Shown here: positions 38,647 through 47,377 of the stretch, piece by piece
Numbering within the stretch: the first letter of the stretch is position 1
Layout of the letters: the number at the start of each line of letters is the position of its first letter
The notes under the pieces: generated by a model
Seen by the model: the letters and a program-made list of their open reading frames with translations, nothing else
Databases searched by the model: none
What the model was told of the DNA's origin: nothing
Made by a program: the position numbers and the translations under genes
Assembly: GCA_017303395.1 (NCBI GenBank)
Contig: JAFLBN010000012.1
Span: 1 to 64,000, forward strand
Source of the DNA: Chitinophagales bacterium
GTDB lineage: Bacteria; Bacteroidota; Bacteroidia; Chitinophagales; Chitinophagaceae
DNA: 64,000 nucleotides
Direction of reading: 5' to 3'

Positions 38647-39798
38647 CTAAGATTTCAGGATGTTTATATAGCTATTTGCCAGTTCTTGCCCTGCTTCTTT
38701 ATCAAACCAAGCCTTTAGTGCTTGTCCGTTCGCAGTCAGTTTGGCCTTATCAGATATGTATGTCTGTAACAGTCTGCTTATTTCTGCGCTATTATTGGTA
38801 TTGAAGAAGGGCGGCATTTTCATACCTGTATTAGCCTCAAATAAGCTGTCGGGCATATCTACATACTGGAAAAAAGGCACTCCTTTCGCCATAAATTCCC
38901 AACCAGTACCACCCCATACTGCACCACCAAACTCACCACCACCAAAATGCACATGTTCCAGCAGTCGCATTATTTTCTTGCGGCTCATTACAGGCAGCCA
39001 CATTACTTTATCCTCAATACCCAGTTGGGCTATCTGTGCTTTTGATGCCTCTACGGCTTCTCCGTAGCTAAACAATACCAGTAACGGATTGGCATCTGTC
39101 TGGTTAGCAAAATCAGCGAAGCCTTTTATCAGTATGTCATTCCGTTTTATCTCCCATGTTTTGCTTCCTTTCGGAAAATGGGATACATGGCTGAAAACAA
39201 CGGGGTAATGCTGATTGAATTTTTGAATAGTCGTGGAGAGAAATTCGTCATCTCCTTTTACCTGCTCTTTATTATATATCATCAGCAATGGCAGCGACTG
39301 CGTTTTCACGCCAATCTTCTCTGATTTTATCCTGCTCTCTTCGTCTATTGTTCCTACTACTTTGGTATTATGTTTCAGCCCTTTTACTTGGTAATATGCC
39401 TCAATCTTTTCTTTCAGGTAATGAACAGGCTTTGTCTTGGTAATGCGGTAAGTATACTCTATGCCTACGCAATAAGGTGTAAATAAATCGAGCTTCATAC
39501 CTGCTTTGTAGAAATATGCAGGTGTAAAACCACAACCTATATAGTAATCGTAACCCTCAAATTCTTTGCGTATATCTGCGGGAGACATTTTAAAATATTG
39601 CCCTAATGCTCCACCGTTTATTTTAGTTTGTTTGATGTACGGCTTCCACTTTTCAATATCCCAAGTATCATTTTCTGGCAGAAAATGATTTATCTCATCG
39701 GCAAATAGTAACAACTCCGCATCTACACCTGCATCGCGCAGATAGCGCATCAGCGAGAAGTAGTTATTGTTCATATTACCAATGAGCGCTACCCTCAT
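38647..39798 (-). CDS. Glycosyltransferase-like protein, paralogue of the 31.5-kb gene
   Basis: 383 residues beginning ALIGNMNNNYFSLMRYLRD, near-identical to the start of the protein encoded at 31553-32767. A GT-B-like C-terminal half has LVLFSYGEAVEASKAQI and VMWLPVMSRKKIMRLL, then a glycine-rich GGGEFGGAVWGGTGWEFMAK where GT4 enzymes have the EX7E site. Its ATG shares one base with the hisH stop (TAATG), so it is translated with the HisH/WbpG pair. Probably transfers the amidated or amidinated sugar; this is inference from context. Confidence 0.78.
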   Translation of the reverse strand: MRVALIGNMNNNYFSLMRYLRDAGVDAELLLFADEINHFLPENDTWDIEKWKPYIKQTKINGGALGQYFKMSPADIRKEFEGYDYYIGCGFTPAYFYKAGMKLDLFTPYCVGIEYTYRITKTKPVHYLKEKIEAYYQVKGLKHNTKVVGTIDEESRIKSEKIGVKTQSLPLLMIYNKEQVKGDDEFLSTTIQKFNQHYPVVFSHVSHFPKGSKTWEIKRNDILIKGFADFANQTDANPLLVLFSYGEAVEASKAQIAQLGIEDKVMWLPVMSRKKIMRLLEHVHFGGGEFGGAVWGGTGWEFMAKGVPFFQYVDMPDSLFEANTGMKMPPFFNTNNSAEISRLLQTYISDKAKLTANGQALKAWFDKEAGQELANSYINILKS

Positions 39799-40412
39799 TA
39801 TAGCTTGGCAAAGTTGGTCAGCAGTTTCATGCCAAACTTATGGCTCTTTTCAGGGTGAAACTGTGCACCCATGATATTATCACCATTCGTCAGCATCGAG
39901 TCGAAATCATAACCGTAATGCGTACGGGCTATTACATATTTATCGTCTTCTGCTTTTGCATGATAAGAGTGTACAAAATAAAAACGTGGTTCGGGTGGCA
40001 GGTCGTCTACCAATGCACAATGGTTCACTACACTTATTTCATTCCAACCCATATGCGGCACTTTCAGGTCTGTTGATTGCGGAAAGTTGAACTTAACCGT
40101 TTTTGCAGGTATCCATCCCAATCCTTTCAACACACCTTCCTCACTCGACTGCGTGAGCAACTGCATACCCAGGCATATACCCAATACCGGTACTCTATCT
40201 TCCAGTGCTTTTTTATTCAGCACATCTCTCATCCCTGCTTCATCTATCTGTTGCACAGCAGCATCAAATGCACCTACACCAGGCAGTAGTATTTTTTTAG
40301 CATTGGCAATTTTCTCTAGGTCGCCTGTTATCTCGCAAGCGGCACCTATACGTTTCAGCATGTTTTGTACAGATGCAAGGTTGCCCATGCCATAGTTCAC
40401 TATCGTTATCAT
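39798..40412 (-). CDS. hisH: HisH-like glutamine amidotransferase subunit
   Basis: Class I glutaminase that releases ammonia from glutamine. The ATG at 40412 starts MITIVNYGMGNLASVQ, the normal HisH start; upstream in-frame sequence is spurious. The nucleophile is C80 in GICLGMQL, and QFHPEKS holds the His-Glu of the triad. Length 204 residues. It overlaps the WbpG-like gene by four bases (ATGA). In Pseudomonas aeruginosa O5 the hisH2-hisF2-wbpG trio forms an acetamidino group on a diamino uronic acid. Here the HisF partner is absent, so ammonia may be passed straight to the WbpG-like enzyme or through the chromosomal HisF. Confidence 0.92.
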   Translation of the reverse strand: MITIVNYGMGNLASVQNMLKRIGAACEITGDLEKIANAKKILLPGVGAFDAAVQQIDEAGMRDVLNKKALEDRVPVLGICLGMQLLTQSSEEGVLKGLGWIPAKTVKFNFPQSTDLKVPHMGWNEISVVNHCALVDDLPPEPRFYFVHSYHAKAEDDKYVIARTHYGYDFDSMLTNGDNIMGAQFHPEKSHKFGMKLLTNFAKL

Positions 40413-41584
40413 GCTTGTTGTTGCTTTTTCAGTTTCTCTATATCCAACGGAAAACAATATTTAAGGTAGAAGCTCTTAGGTACAAGGCTCGATTTATAGA
40501 GCATGTAAAACAGCGGCCTCATACGCTCAAATGTTTTCTTGTATGTTTTATAATCCCAGAAGAATTTTTTTGGAGCAGCCATCAACGCATCATATTCCTC
40601 ATCACTCAGCTCCAGCCTTTTTTTAAAGAAAGGAATCAGGTCTTCTTCTATATGCGGTGGTTTTGCATATTCAGCAATCGCGTCTTCTCGTTTCATATCT
40701 CCTGAACGCACAGCTGCGGAAAGGCTATTGTTACGCTGATCAAGTTTGAAACGTTGCGGATGATACACACTATGGTGGAAAGCCGTCATCCTATTTTCAA
40801 GATGGTGGCCGCCGTAGTATTCCCAGTTGTATTCTTTTTCCAGCATGGCTCGTGCCTCTGCTTTGTTATATGGTATATACCAGAACGGACGTATCTTTTT
40901 TATCTTCTTAAAGATGATCCATTTCAAAAATGCCGTTAGTGGCATGTTAGGGAATGTCTTCATCTTCATGGTGCCAAAGCGCTTGTGTATGTCGCTGATG
41001 TATTTACCATCTACATACATAATACCCAGTGGCGAAATACCTTCTGCTTTATACGAGTGCCCTTCAAGCACATACTTAATGCCAAACTTGCTGGCAGCGC
41101 GATACAACACTTCAGCAAGCGCTATATCTGTCGGGCCATCCAGTTCGGGTACACCCGCTTTCAGAAATGCCTTAAAGACATCGTTCGATTCTTTGTTGTC
41201 TATTACATAAGTATCAAGGTCTACATTCAGCTTACCCAATACTTTAAAAATATTTTGTGTGGCGATGGCAGTATTCCATGTGTTATCATAGTGTACTGCC
41301 AACGGACGCAGCCCCCATTCCTTCACTGCCATGTGCACCATGTACGATGAGTCTGTACCGCCGCTTACACCTATCACACAATCATAAGGTTTACCCTCAC
41401 CGTCCTTCTTTATCTGCTCTACTATTTCCAGAAAAGCATTGATGCCTTCCTGTGTTCCCGTCTTGTATTCTTCCTGCAGTTGGTCCATGGTTTTGCAGTA
41501 GTTGCACACGCCCTGTTCATCAAACACTATGTTCGGAACACGTTCATCATATATACACCTGCTGCAAATCTTCATTTCTGCCAT
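40409..41584 (-). CDS. N-acetyl sugar amidotransferase, WbpG/PseA-like
   Basis: ATP-pyrophosphatase-type synthetase of 391 residues that converts an N-acetyl (or amide) group into an acetamidino group using ammonia. A zinc-ribbon-like set of cysteines, C7, C10, C27 and C30, opens the protein. The PP-loop is GVSGGTDSSYMVH (about residues 75-87). EGHSYKAEGISPLG, and the long tail with YYGGHHLENRMTAFHHS, are family features. Overlap with hisH shows they work as a pair. Confidence 0.92.
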   Translation of the reverse strand: MAEMKICSRCIYDERVPNIVFDEQGVCNYCKTMDQLQEEYKTGTQEGINAFLEIVEQIKKDGEGKPYDCVIGVSGGTDSSYMVHMAVKEWGLRPLAVHYDNTWNTAIATQNIFKVLGKLNVDLDTYVIDNKESNDVFKAFLKAGVPELDGPTDIALAEVLYRAASKFGIKYVLEGHSYKAEGISPLGIMYVDGKYISDIHKRFGTMKMKTFPNMPLTAFLKWIIFKKIKKIRPFWYIPYNKAEARAMLEKEYNWEYYGGHHLENRMTAFHHSVYHPQRFKLDQRNNSLSAAVRSGDMKREDAIAEYAKPPHIEEDLIPFFKKRLELSDEEYDALMAAPKKFFWDYKTYKKTFERMRPLFYMLYKSSLVPKSFYLKYCFPLDIEKLKKQQQA

Positions 41585-41586
41585 GC

Positions 41587-42141
41587 TTAATAATACTTTA
41601 ATTCAGGTTTACCATCTGCATCTATCAACACCTCTCCTATCTGCTTTGCAGGGTTGCCTGCTACTATTGCAAAATCATTTACATCGCGGTTCACAAAACT
41701 GTTTGCTGCTACTACGCAATGCTTACCTATCGTTACACCATTTTGTATCATGCTCTGCGGACCAACGAAGCAACTATCTCCAATCGATACCGCACTATAT
41801 TCATATTTTTCTTTACCACCACTCACAGCCCACTTCACGGTGTTGTGCGTGTAAATATGCACACCTGCACTTATTGAGCAATTAGACCCTATCGACAATC
41901 CACCTGTTCCATCCAATATGGTATAAGGGCCTATCCATGTATTGTTTCCCACTTTCACATCTCCGAAAACAGTACAACTGTCATATACACTCGTTCCCTC
42001 ACCAAAGCCCAGATACTTTGCTTTTTCCCAACGGTCTGTAAACAATTCGTTTACAGGTAATACGCGGTTGTATTGCTTCTTCATCCTGTTTCGCTTTGCA
42101 GCAAACAGGCGTTTCAGTATAGTATTAATATACTTTTTCAT
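41587..42141 (-). CDS. Hexapeptide-repeat acyltransferase
   Basis: Left-handed beta-helix acyltransferase. The ATG at 42141 (MKKYINTILKRLF) is preferred over 42171; it leaves a 17-base overlap with the upstream asnB-type gene. Repeats run from about residue 50: VFGDVKVGNNTWIGPYTILD, SIGSNCSISAGVHIYTHNTV with the catalytic-type histidine, and TIGKHCVVAANSFVNRDV, ending in AGNPAKQIG. Length 184 residues. It probably O- or N-acetylates a sugar; acceptor unknown. It sits directly before the WbpG-like gene. Confidence 0.87.
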   Translation of the reverse strand: MKKYINTILKRLFAAKRNRMKKQYNRVLPVNELFTDRWEKAKYLGFGEGTSVYDSCTVFGDVKVGNNTWIGPYTILDGTGGLSIGSNCSISAGVHIYTHNTVKWAVSGGKEKYEYSAVSIGDSCFVGPQSMIQNGVTIGKHCVVAANSFVNRDVNDFAIVAGNPAKQIGEVLIDADGKPELKYY

Positions 42142-44020
42142 TGTTGAGGTATATACGGCACCACCATTCAAAGCTGAGGAAAGACCAAAGCAACAAACGG
42201 TGATTGATTTTCTTTTCTGTATGTTCCTTTATGATGAACTCAATGTATTCAGGATTTATAAAATCTGCACTTACGGCTTTCTTGCCAAGCAGCAAGTCTT
42301 TTATGTATTGTGCATTCTCTCCACGATACCAACTTTCATCAGGCGCAGAGAAGCCTTGTTTTTTCCTGTTGATGATTTTTTCCGGCAGGAAGCTCATCAT
42401 TGCTTTGCGCAATACATTCTTGCCGTCATCATATTCTTTGTAAGCACGTTTCTTTTCGTTGAGTGTGTCATTCTCATTCACACGCTTCATCATTTCCAAA
42501 TTACCCAGTTTGTGCTTCACAGGTATTTTCATGGCTATGTCTACAAGGTCGTTATCCATAAAAGGGAAACGCTCTTCCAATCCATTAGCCATAGACAGTT
42601 TATCGCCCACCAACAGCAAACCCGGCAAGAAAGTCTTTATCTCGAAGTACAGGCTGTTTTCTATATGATGTTCAGGTGTATCGTATTGCAGCTTATCGTT
42701 GAAAGTAAATACACGTTCAAACACTTCTCTTGGTTCTGCAATATCAATCCTGTTGAATGTATCAGCCGTAAATAATTTCTGCTTATCGTTATCAGGCACT
42801 AAGCGTTGCCAGAAGCTGTAGTAATTATCAAAAAACGCTTTTTGATCGAGCGACTGATATACGCTATAATAACGCCAAGGGTAGCCACCAAACAATTCAT
42901 CGCCACCCGTACCTTGCAAACATACTTTTACAAACTTAGATGCAAGACGGCTGATGTAGTAGTTGGGATAACACATACCAACTCGCAAATCTTCCAGATG
43001 ATATATAACACGCGGTAACGACCAGCTTAAATCTCCCGCATTAATCACTTGTTCGTAATGCTCAGTCTTGAAATAGTTGGCCATCAATTCTGCATCTCTG
43101 CGTTCGTCATAGTTGGCTTCTACTCCAGTCACCTCACTCATGTCAAAGCCAGCGGTAAATGTAGTAAGCCTGTCTGTGTGCGATGATGCGATAGCTGTAA
43201 CTGAACCCGAATCCATACCGCCACTTAAATAACTACCAACGGGAACATCTGCTACCATCTGTCTGTGTACAGAAGTTTCGAAGGCAGATTTTGTAAGCTG
43301 TACCGCATCTTCAAAACCCATGTTGTTATCAGCCTTTGTAAAATCATAATCCCACCATGAGTGGTGTTTTACATAAGTGCTGTCTGTATTAATTACCACC
43401 GTATTTGCAGGTGGCAACATAGTTACTCCCTGAAACAGTGTGTTGTAAGAAAATACGTTCTGAAAAGAAAAATATTGGTTCAGCGCCGCATAGTCTACGC
43501 CCATTTTATAATCAGGGTGTGTAATAATGGCTTTTATTTCTGAACCGAAAACAAGTGTTCTGCCATTGAACCAGTAATACAGGGGCTTAATGCCAAACCT
43601 GTCGCGGCTCATGTACAGGCACTGTTGTTTTTTATTCCACGCTGCAATCGCGAACATACCATTCAGTCGCTGAAAGAAATCAGGGCCGTAAGCACTCAGA
43701 CCTTCAGCTATTACTTCAGTATCTGTTCTCGATACAAAAGAATAGCCCTGTTGTTGCAGCTCTTCTCTCAGCTCTTTGAAATTGTAAATGCATCCGTTAA
43801 ACACAATCACCCATTCATCGTTTTTAGATGCCATGGGTTGTGCGCCAAGCGATGATGTATCAAGTATTGCCAGCCTGCGGTGTGCAAGGCCTATCTGCCC
43901 GTCAACATAAACGCCATCGCTATCAGGGCCACGATGTGCAAGCACATCTGCCATACGCTGTACGTGTTGCTTTTCTACAGACTGACGATTTAGATTATAT
44001 ATACCGGCTATGCCGCACAT
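42125..44020 (-). CDS. Asparagine synthase (glutamine-hydrolysing) family, AsnB-like
   Basis: 631-residue amidotransferase with both halves intact. The N-terminal Ntn glutaminase starts MCGIAGIYN with Cys2 as nucleophile and has LAHRGPDSDG. The synthetase half has PP-loop YLSGGMDSGSVTA around residue 266 and GTGGDELFGGYPWRYY. In polysaccharide loci such proteins (WbpS/AsnH-like) often amidate a uronic acid carboxyl rather than make asparagine, which fits the uronic-acid pathway here. The start lies one base from the aminotransferase stop. Confidence 0.9.
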   Translation of the reverse strand: MCGIAGIYNLNRQSVEKQHVQRMADVLAHRGPDSDGVYVDGQIGLAHRRLAILDTSSLGAQPMASKNDEWVIVFNGCIYNFKELREELQQQGYSFVSRTDTEVIAEGLSAYGPDFFQRLNGMFAIAAWNKKQQCLYMSRDRFGIKPLYYWFNGRTLVFGSEIKAIITHPDYKMGVDYAALNQYFSFQNVFSYNTLFQGVTMLPPANTVVINTDSTYVKHHSWWDYDFTKADNNMGFEDAVQLTKSAFETSVHRQMVADVPVGSYLSGGMDSGSVTAIASSHTDRLTTFTAGFDMSEVTGVEANYDERRDAELMANYFKTEHYEQVINAGDLSWSLPRVIYHLEDLRVGMCYPNYYISRLASKFVKVCLQGTGGDELFGGYPWRYYSVYQSLDQKAFFDNYYSFWQRLVPDNDKQKLFTADTFNRIDIAEPREVFERVFTFNDKLQYDTPEHHIENSLYFEIKTFLPGLLLVGDKLSMANGLEERFPFMDNDLVDIAMKIPVKHKLGNLEMMKRVNENDTLNEKKRAYKEYDDGKNVLRKAMMSFLPEKIINRKKQGFSAPDESWYRGENAQYIKDLLLGKKAVSADFINPEYIEFIIKEHTEKKINHRLLLWSFLSFEWWCRIYLNNEKVY

Positions 44021-44021
44021 G

Positions 44022-45170
44022 TTAGAGCGCTTTCAGCAGTGTTACGATGTATTCAAAATCGTCTGCTGTCATTTTATTGTGTAAAGGAATAGACATTGAA
44101 TATTCGTTGGCTGCATAAGCACCCGGATAGTCTTGTGGTTTAATGCCGAATGTATTGGCATAATAACCCAGCATATGCACCGCATGCGTACCCGGACGTG
44201 TGCTGACACCTTGCTGTTGCAGATACTCCATCATGTCGTTTCTGCTCATAGGTGCTTTTGCTTCGTCTATAAACAAAACATAAGACTGCCAGCCGTGTTT
44301 GTATTTCGCATCATACACCGGTGTGCGCAGCCATTCAATATCTTTCAGTTGTTCGTTGTAATAGTTTGCCCAGTCTTGTCTTTCGGTGATAAAAGTATCC
44401 AGCTTTTGTATTTGTACAACACCAAGTGCACCTTGCAGGTCTGTCATACGGTAGTTATAACCTACCATATCAAATTCAGGCAGTATGTAAGGGCGAGGGC
44501 CTTTATGCCTTTGCTCTTCAGATATTGACGCACCATGATTACGCAGGCAATTCAGTTTCTCTGCCAGCGCATCATCGTTGGTTGTCAGCATACCACCTTC
44601 ACCTGTTGTTACAGATTTGCGCGGATGAAAAGAGAAACATCCTATATCGCCCAATGCACCCGCGGCAGTACCGTTTAGTGCAGCACCTGCGGCACATGCA
44701 CCATCTTCTACTATCTTTAGTTCAGGTGCAATTTCTTTTATTTTATCAACATCTGCACACAAACCAAAAAGGTGTACAGGTATAATAGCTTTTGTCTTTG
44801 CTGTAATCTTAGACCTCAGTTGATTAACGTCTATATTAAACGTCACAGGGTCTATATCTATAAACACAGGTTTTGCACCGCAGTACATTACTGCATTTGC
44901 AGTAGATACCCAAGTGAAGGCCGGTACTATCACCTCATCGCCTGCACCAACACCTAATGCTACCAATGCCAGATGCAATGCTGTAGTACAGTTAGATACT
45001 GCCAGTGCATGTTTCACGCCATGCCTTTCAGCAAACAGTTTTTCAAACTGTGCTACTTTAGGGCCTTGTGTTATCCACCCGCTGAATACAGGATCTTTCA
45101 GTGCTTCCCACTCTTCCTGCCCCATACTTGGCAGCGATATCGGTATATTTCTTTTCTGTGTTGCAGACAT
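44022..45170 (-). CDS. DegT/DnrJ/EryC1 sugar aminotransferase, perosamine-synthase-like
   Basis: PLP-dependent aminotransferase of 382 residues. It has PAFTWVSTANAVMYCGAKPV, IPVHLFGLCADVDKI and the Schiff-base lysine in FHPRKSVTTGEGGM. The pattern is closest to 4-aminotransferases acting on 4-keto-6-deoxy sugars (perosamine synthase, PglE). Such an enzyme could use the product of the WbpM-type dehydratase at 12.1 kb. It is flanked by an SDR epimerase (10-base gap) and the AsnB-like gene. It remains a second candidate for the WbpE step. Confidence 0.88.
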   Translation of the reverse strand: MSATQKRNIPISLPSMGQEEWEALKDPVFSGWITQGPKVAQFEKLFAERHGVKHALAVSNCTTALHLALVALGVGAGDEVIVPAFTWVSTANAVMYCGAKPVFIDIDPVTFNIDVNQLRSKITAKTKAIIPVHLFGLCADVDKIKEIAPELKIVEDGACAAGAALNGTAAGALGDIGCFSFHPRKSVTTGEGGMLTTNDDALAEKLNCLRNHGASISEEQRHKGPRPYILPEFDMVGYNYRMTDLQGALGVVQIQKLDTFITERQDWANYYNEQLKDIEWLRTPVYDAKYKHGWQSYVLFIDEAKAPMSRNDMMEYLQQQGVSTRPGTHAVHMLGYYANTFGIKPQDYPGAYAANEYSMSIPLHNKMTADDFEYIVTLLKAL

Positions 45171-45180
45171 GATGATTCGT

Positions 45181-46158
45181 TTATGCTTTCGTCATTGTTT
45201 TATCTCTCCATTCTATCAGCTTCAGCAATCCTTCTTCCAATGAGTATTTGTATTTAAACCCAAGTTCGTTTTCAGCCCTTTGGCGAGAACCTATTCTATT
45301 TTGTACCAACGCACGTGCATCGTCTGCACTGTATGGTTTGTATATCACTTCCAGTTTAGATTCCTTCAGTTTCAGTATCGTATCGCACAGCGTTTTGATA
45401 GTCGTCTGCACTTCTGTGCCTACGTTGTAAAAACCTGATTCAACATCGCTTAGTATTGCCTGCACATTACAACGCGCCACATCTTCTACATAAATAAAGT
45501 CGTATGCCTGAGAACCGTCACCATTAATAGTCGGTTGCTCGTTGGCATCTATCTTATTCAGCATAATAGGCACTACACCACTATATACTGCATGTTGATC
45601 TTGTCCCGGGCCGTATACATTCATATAACGCAATCCTACTACTTTCAGTCCATATCTGTCGTTGAAAGCTGTACACATAGCCTCGCCGGATATTTTAGTG
45701 GCTCCGTAGAAATTTTTGTTATTGAACGGGTGGCTCTCTGTCATCGGCACTTCCACAGCATCGCCATATACAGATGCTGAAGATGAGTACACCAGCTTCT
45801 TCACTTTATGCTTTACACATGCTTCCAGTACATTGAATGTACCGCCGATGTTTACATCAAAAGCCGTGCGAGGAAAATCCATGCAATGCAGCAACCACAT
45901 TGCCGCCAGATGAAACACATAGTCTACACCTTCCATTGCTTTGTCCAGTATATCCAGCTCACGTATATCGCCGCCAAACGGATACACTGTGCAACGCGGG
46001 TCTTGCAAACAGTCGTTGATATTTACATACTTACCACGTGTGAAGTTGTCGTAAATGATTACTTCTTTCACATCGTGTTTCAACAATTCTCTCACCACAA
46101 ATCCGCCGATAAAGCCGGCACCGCCAATCACCAATACTTTTGAATTCTTCAGTTCCAT
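45181..46158 (-). CDS. NAD-dependent sugar epimerase/dehydratase (extended SDR)
   Basis: 325-residue extended SDR. The NAD loop is VIGGAGFIGGFVV, the catalytic Ser-Tyr-Lys set appears in YSSSASVYGDA and FYGATKISGEAM, and RYMNVYGPGQDQ is typical of UDP-sugar 4-epimerases and dehydratases. The substrate is probably a UDP- or dTDP-sugar. It is the first biosynthetic gene after the antiterminator (6-base gap), so transcription reaches it first. Confidence 0.88.
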   Translation of the reverse strand: MELKNSKVLVIGGAGFIGGFVVRELLKHDVKEVIIYDNFTRGKYVNINDCLQDPRCTVYPFGGDIRELDILDKAMEGVDYVFHLAAMWLLHCMDFPRTAFDVNIGGTFNVLEACVKHKVKKLVYSSSASVYGDAVEVPMTESHPFNNKNFYGATKISGEAMCTAFNDRYGLKVVGLRYMNVYGPGQDQHAVYSGVVPIMLNKIDANEQPTINGDGSQAYDFIYVEDVARCNVQAILSDVESGFYNVGTEVQTTIKTLCDTILKLKESKLEVIYKPYSADDARALVQNRIGSRQRAENELGFKYKYSLEEGLLKLIEWRDKTMTKA

Positions 46159-46164
46159 AGTTTT

Positions 46165-46656
46165 TTACTTTGCACTTGTTATAGACTGTACAGGTATTTG
46201 CGCCTTCATGCTAAAGCCTAAAGCTTTAATATGTATCACTGCAATATTACCTCGCACCTGTATCAGCTCACCCTTGTTTTCTTTAAACGGACCTTCCATC
46301 ACTTCTACTATTTCACCCGGTTTAAAGTCAACTGTAATTTCTGCATTTTTATAATTCTCCAGAAAGTCTTTGATAGCCTGTATCTCTTCTTCCCTTACTA
46401 CACCCGGCTTTCCTACCCACCACAAAAAGCGTACTGCACCTGCCGTCATCAGCACTTTCACATTTTCTTCCTTGTAATCGTCAATGTAGACAAACACATA
46501 AGATTTAAAAACCGGCTCAGCTACTTTCTTCTTCCTGTCGCTCCATTGTCTTATGCTTTCCCGCAGCGGACAATATACTCTCACACCTTTCTGCTCCAGC
46601 AGTCTGGTCACTTTTTTTTCGTTTCTCGGTTTGGTATGTAATACGTACCAGGGCAT
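46165..46656 (-). CDS. NusG-family transcription antiterminator, UpxY/RfaH-like
   Basis: 163-residue specialised NusG paralogue. The NGN domain begins MPWYVLHTKPRNEKKV and has PVFKSYVFVYI; the C-terminal KOW domain has PGEIVEVMEGPFKENKGEL. In Bacteroides, UpxY proteins encoded at the head of each capsule operon prevent early termination in that operon. Its position upstream of about 30 genes and some 32 kb fits that role exactly. It follows the winged-helix regulator by nine bases. Confidence 0.92.
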   Translation of the reverse strand: MPWYVLHTKPRNEKKVTRLLEQKGVRVYCPLRESIRQWSDRKKKVAEPVFKSYVFVYIDDYKEENVKVLMTAGAVRFLWWVGKPGVVREEEIQAIKDFLENYKNAEITVDFKPGEIVEVMEGPFKENKGELIQVRGNIAVIHIKALGFSMKAQIPVQSITSAK

Positions 46657-46665
46657 CTTTTCCTT

Positions 46666-47208
46666 TTATTTATTCTCCCACAATAGCAGGTATTTTTCTT
46701 TACCCGCTCCGTTCATGCTGTGTTGGTATTTATTCCATTCCTCCGTTTCGTATGTCAGGAAACGTACTTTTCTATCTATCAGCTTTTCCGCCTTTGCCAC
46801 CATCTTTACCACATACTCCTTATCAATATCGCCTACCAGTACCAGATCTATTATGCCCGAGTCTTTGCCTTTTGCATAATCTCCTGTCAGATACAGCTTA
46901 TCTACTTTGCCCATCCTGTCTATCACCACCTCTATCACTCTGTCTATGCCTATGTACTTCATCAGGATGCTGCGCAAATCGCCAAACAGCGGGTGCCTGT
47001 CATTTGCTTTGTACATCTTTTTGTTGCCCCTACTTTCCGATACAATCATGCCTGCATCTTCAAAGCGGTTCAGCTCCACACGTATAGAGTTGGTACTTTC
47101 CTCAAACTCATCAGCCAGGCCGCGCAAGTAAGCAGTGGTTCCGGGGTTGAGGAACAACCGGAGCAAAAGCTTTATCCTTGTTCGGGATGATATTAACGTT
47201 TCCAGCAT
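46666..47208 (-). CDS. Winged-helix regulator with nucleotidyltransferase-like domain
   Basis: 180 residues. The first 85 form an ArsR-type winged helix (RIKLLLRLFLNPGTTAYLRG, then ESTNSIRVELNRFEDAGMI). The rest resembles a minimal nucleotidyltransferase fold: LYLTGDYAKGKDSGIIDLVL has a DXXD-type acidic pair where MNT enzymes have GSxARG...D, with the GS glycine-serine changed to GD. Catalysis is therefore doubtful. It sits just before the antiterminator, so it probably controls the polysaccharide operon, perhaps by sensing a nucleotide or sugar nucleotide. Its 170-base upstream region includes a 6-bp inverted repeat (47289-47305). Confidence 0.8.
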   Translation of the reverse strand: MLETLISSRTRIKLLLRLFLNPGTTAYLRGLADEFEESTNSIRVELNRFEDAGMIVSESRGNKKMYKANDRHPLFGDLRSILMKYIGIDRVIEVVIDRMGKVDKLYLTGDYAKGKDSGIIDLVLVGDIDKEYVVKMVAKAEKLIDRKVRFLTYETEEWNKYQHSMNGAGKEKYLLLWENK

Positions 47209-47288
47209 ATTTAACCGGTACTATCTAAAGAACTTTACCTGTAAAGACATGGCTCCGCCGTTGTCAGCCACAGGCTTAACACAAGAAC

Positions 47289-47305
47289 GAGTAATAAAGT
47301 TACTC
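47289..47305. repeat. Small inverted repeat upstream of the regulator gene
   Basis: GAGTAA (47289-47294) and TTACTC (47300-47305) form a perfect 6-bp dyad with a five-base spacer, 81 bases upstream of the winged-helix regulator start. It could be an operator for that regulator; there is no T-run for a terminator. The rest of the 170-base gap (47209-47377) shows nothing I can identify. Confidence 0.3.
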
Positions 47306-47377
47306 ATTCTCATCAAAAATGCAAGCCCACATACCACTTTTCATGGTTTATTAATCAGATTCTAATATTGTCCTTTT

